NCBI GenBank assembly: GCA_023419535.1 | Contig: JAEZXX010000073.1 | Location: 9,035 to 73,034 of the forward strand | DNA length: 64,000 bases | From: Pseudomonadota bacterium | Lineage (GTDB): Bacteria; Pseudomonadota; Alphaproteobacteria; Rhizobiales; Rhizobiaceae | Direction of reading: 5' to 3' | Part shown: in pieces, positions 63,592 through 64,000 of the stretch | How positions within the stretch are numbered: the stretch's first letter is position 1 | How the letters are laid out: the number at the start of each line of letters is the position of its first letter | The notes under the pieces: model-generated | The model's input: only the letters and a program-made list of their open reading frames with translations | Database searches by the model: none | Told to the model about the DNA's origin: nothing | Translations under genes and position numbers: made by a program

Positions 63592-64000
63592 TTGTTCAAG
63601 AAGATCCTGATCGCCAATCGCGGCGAGATCGCCTGCCGGATCATCAAGACCGCGCGCCGGATGGGGATCGCGACGGTCGCGGTCTATTCCGATGCGGACG
63701 CCGATGCGCTGCACGTGCGCATGGCTGACGAGGCCGTCCATATCGGTCCGGCGGCGGCCTCCGAGAGCTATCTCGTCATCGAGAGGATCGTCGAGGCCTG
63801 CCGGGCGACGGGGGCAGAGGCCGTGCATCCCGGCTACGGCTTCCTCTCCGAGCGCGCTGCCTTTCCGCGCGCGCTGGAGGCGGCCGGCATCGTCTTCATC
63901 GGGCCGAACCCGTCCGCGATCGACGCCATGGGCGACAAGATCGAATCCAAGAAGGCCGCCAAGGCCGCGGGCGTCTCCACCGTTCCCGGCCATGTCGGCA
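63592..64000 (+). CDS. pccA: Propionyl-CoA carboxylase alpha (biotin carboxylase) subunit, N-terminal part
   Basis: The gene runs off the right edge. From a TTG at 63592 the translation reads FKKILIANRGEIACRIIKTA with R-x-G at the N-terminus, then VAVYSDADADALHVRMADEA and VHPGYGFLSERAAFPRAL, the biotin carboxylase N-terminal domain, continuing to the ATP-grasp start FIGPNPSAIDAMGDKIESKK. The start fits homologous N-termini, but the ribosome site is poor, which may reflect coupling to the DUF2442 gene 6 bp upstream. The biotinyl-Lys domain would lie beyond the window. Confidence 0.93.
   Translation, partial: MFKKILIANRGEIACRIIKTARRMGIATVAVYSDADADALHVRMADEAVHIGPAAASESYLVIERIVEACRATGAEAVHPGYGFLSERAAFPRALEAAGIVFIGPNPSAIDAMGDKIESKKAAKAAGVSTVPGHVG

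Overview
The window is high-GC DNA (about 70% in the lines I counted) with dense gene packing on both strands and many 4-bp ATGA/TGATG overlaps. Gene content points to an alphaproteobacterium of the order Hyphomicrobiales. The markers are an ActR/ActS (RegA/RegB) redox pair, DUF2794, MmcB, an IalB-like protein, dnaJ next to PmtA-type methyltransferases, aconitase next to DUF1223, and the argB/dapD/dapE and def-fmt-truA neighbourhoods. A marine or plant-associated genus such as those in Aurantimonadaceae would fit, but I cannot prove the family from sequence alone. I see no rRNA, tRNA, IS element, prophage or CRISPR array. It reads as core chromosome with a few accessory pockets.

Layout. 1-9.1 kb: rmuC (cut by the window edge), an M3 metallopeptidase, a MarR regulator with a Bcr/CflA drug-efflux pump, a luciferase-like flavin oxidoreductase, then the proline (putP) and L-lactate (lldP) uptake genes. 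9.1-20 kb: argG, a LysE exporter, a GST, a WecG-type glycosyltransferase overlapped with a polysaccharide deacetylase, a three-gene overlapping cluster of two 147-aa membrane proteins and a BrnA-like orphan antitoxin behind rlmN, an IalB-like secreted protein, a DUF1232 protein, thpR and an SGNH esterase. 19-27 kb: a YbbA/YbbP-type ABC pair, a Bax-inhibitor-1 membrane protein, an amidohydrolase-free stretch of acetyltransferase, GAF-EAL phosphodiesterase, DUF2794 and DUF1223 genes. 27-34 kb: aconitase, divergent from a cytochrome c maturation operon ccmA-ccmB-(GNAT)-ccmC-ccmD-ccmG. 34-44 kb: an MFS transporter with a coupled 43-aa membrane protein, mmcB, actR/actS, panC-panB, hrpB, a VapBC-type toxin-antitoxin pair with its operator palindrome, and an SDR. 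44-55 kb: HdeD-like protein, a RIME-like palindrome, two tandem PmtA-type methyltransferases, dnaJ, two murein transglycosylases, a secreted trypsin-like protease with a peptidoglycan-binding domain, and def-fmt-truA facing dapE. 55-64 kb: a chemoreceptor with a CheR-tether pentapeptide, dapD, a small hydrophilic unknown, a HAD nucleotidase, argB, a predicted beta-barrel protein, and the propionyl-CoA carboxylase operon, in which a lower-GC DUF4160/DUF2442 pair sits between pccB and pccA.

How the genes connect. dapD and dapE are consecutive steps of lysine/meso-DAP synthesis, argB and argG belong to arginine synthesis, and panB/panC make pantothenate. ccm genes and the ActRS pair both relate to respiration and redox state. 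lldP, putP, acnA and pccBA feed central carbon metabolism. The least explained parts are the DUF4160/DUF2442 insertion, the BrnA-like/4-TM cluster, the small coupled protein after the MFS gene, the GNAT gene inside the ccm operon, and the unknown proteins at 58.5 and 60.7 kb. About 13 genes appear to use TTG or GTG starts, and I trimmed many longer frames to starts backed by a Shine-Dalgarno sequence.
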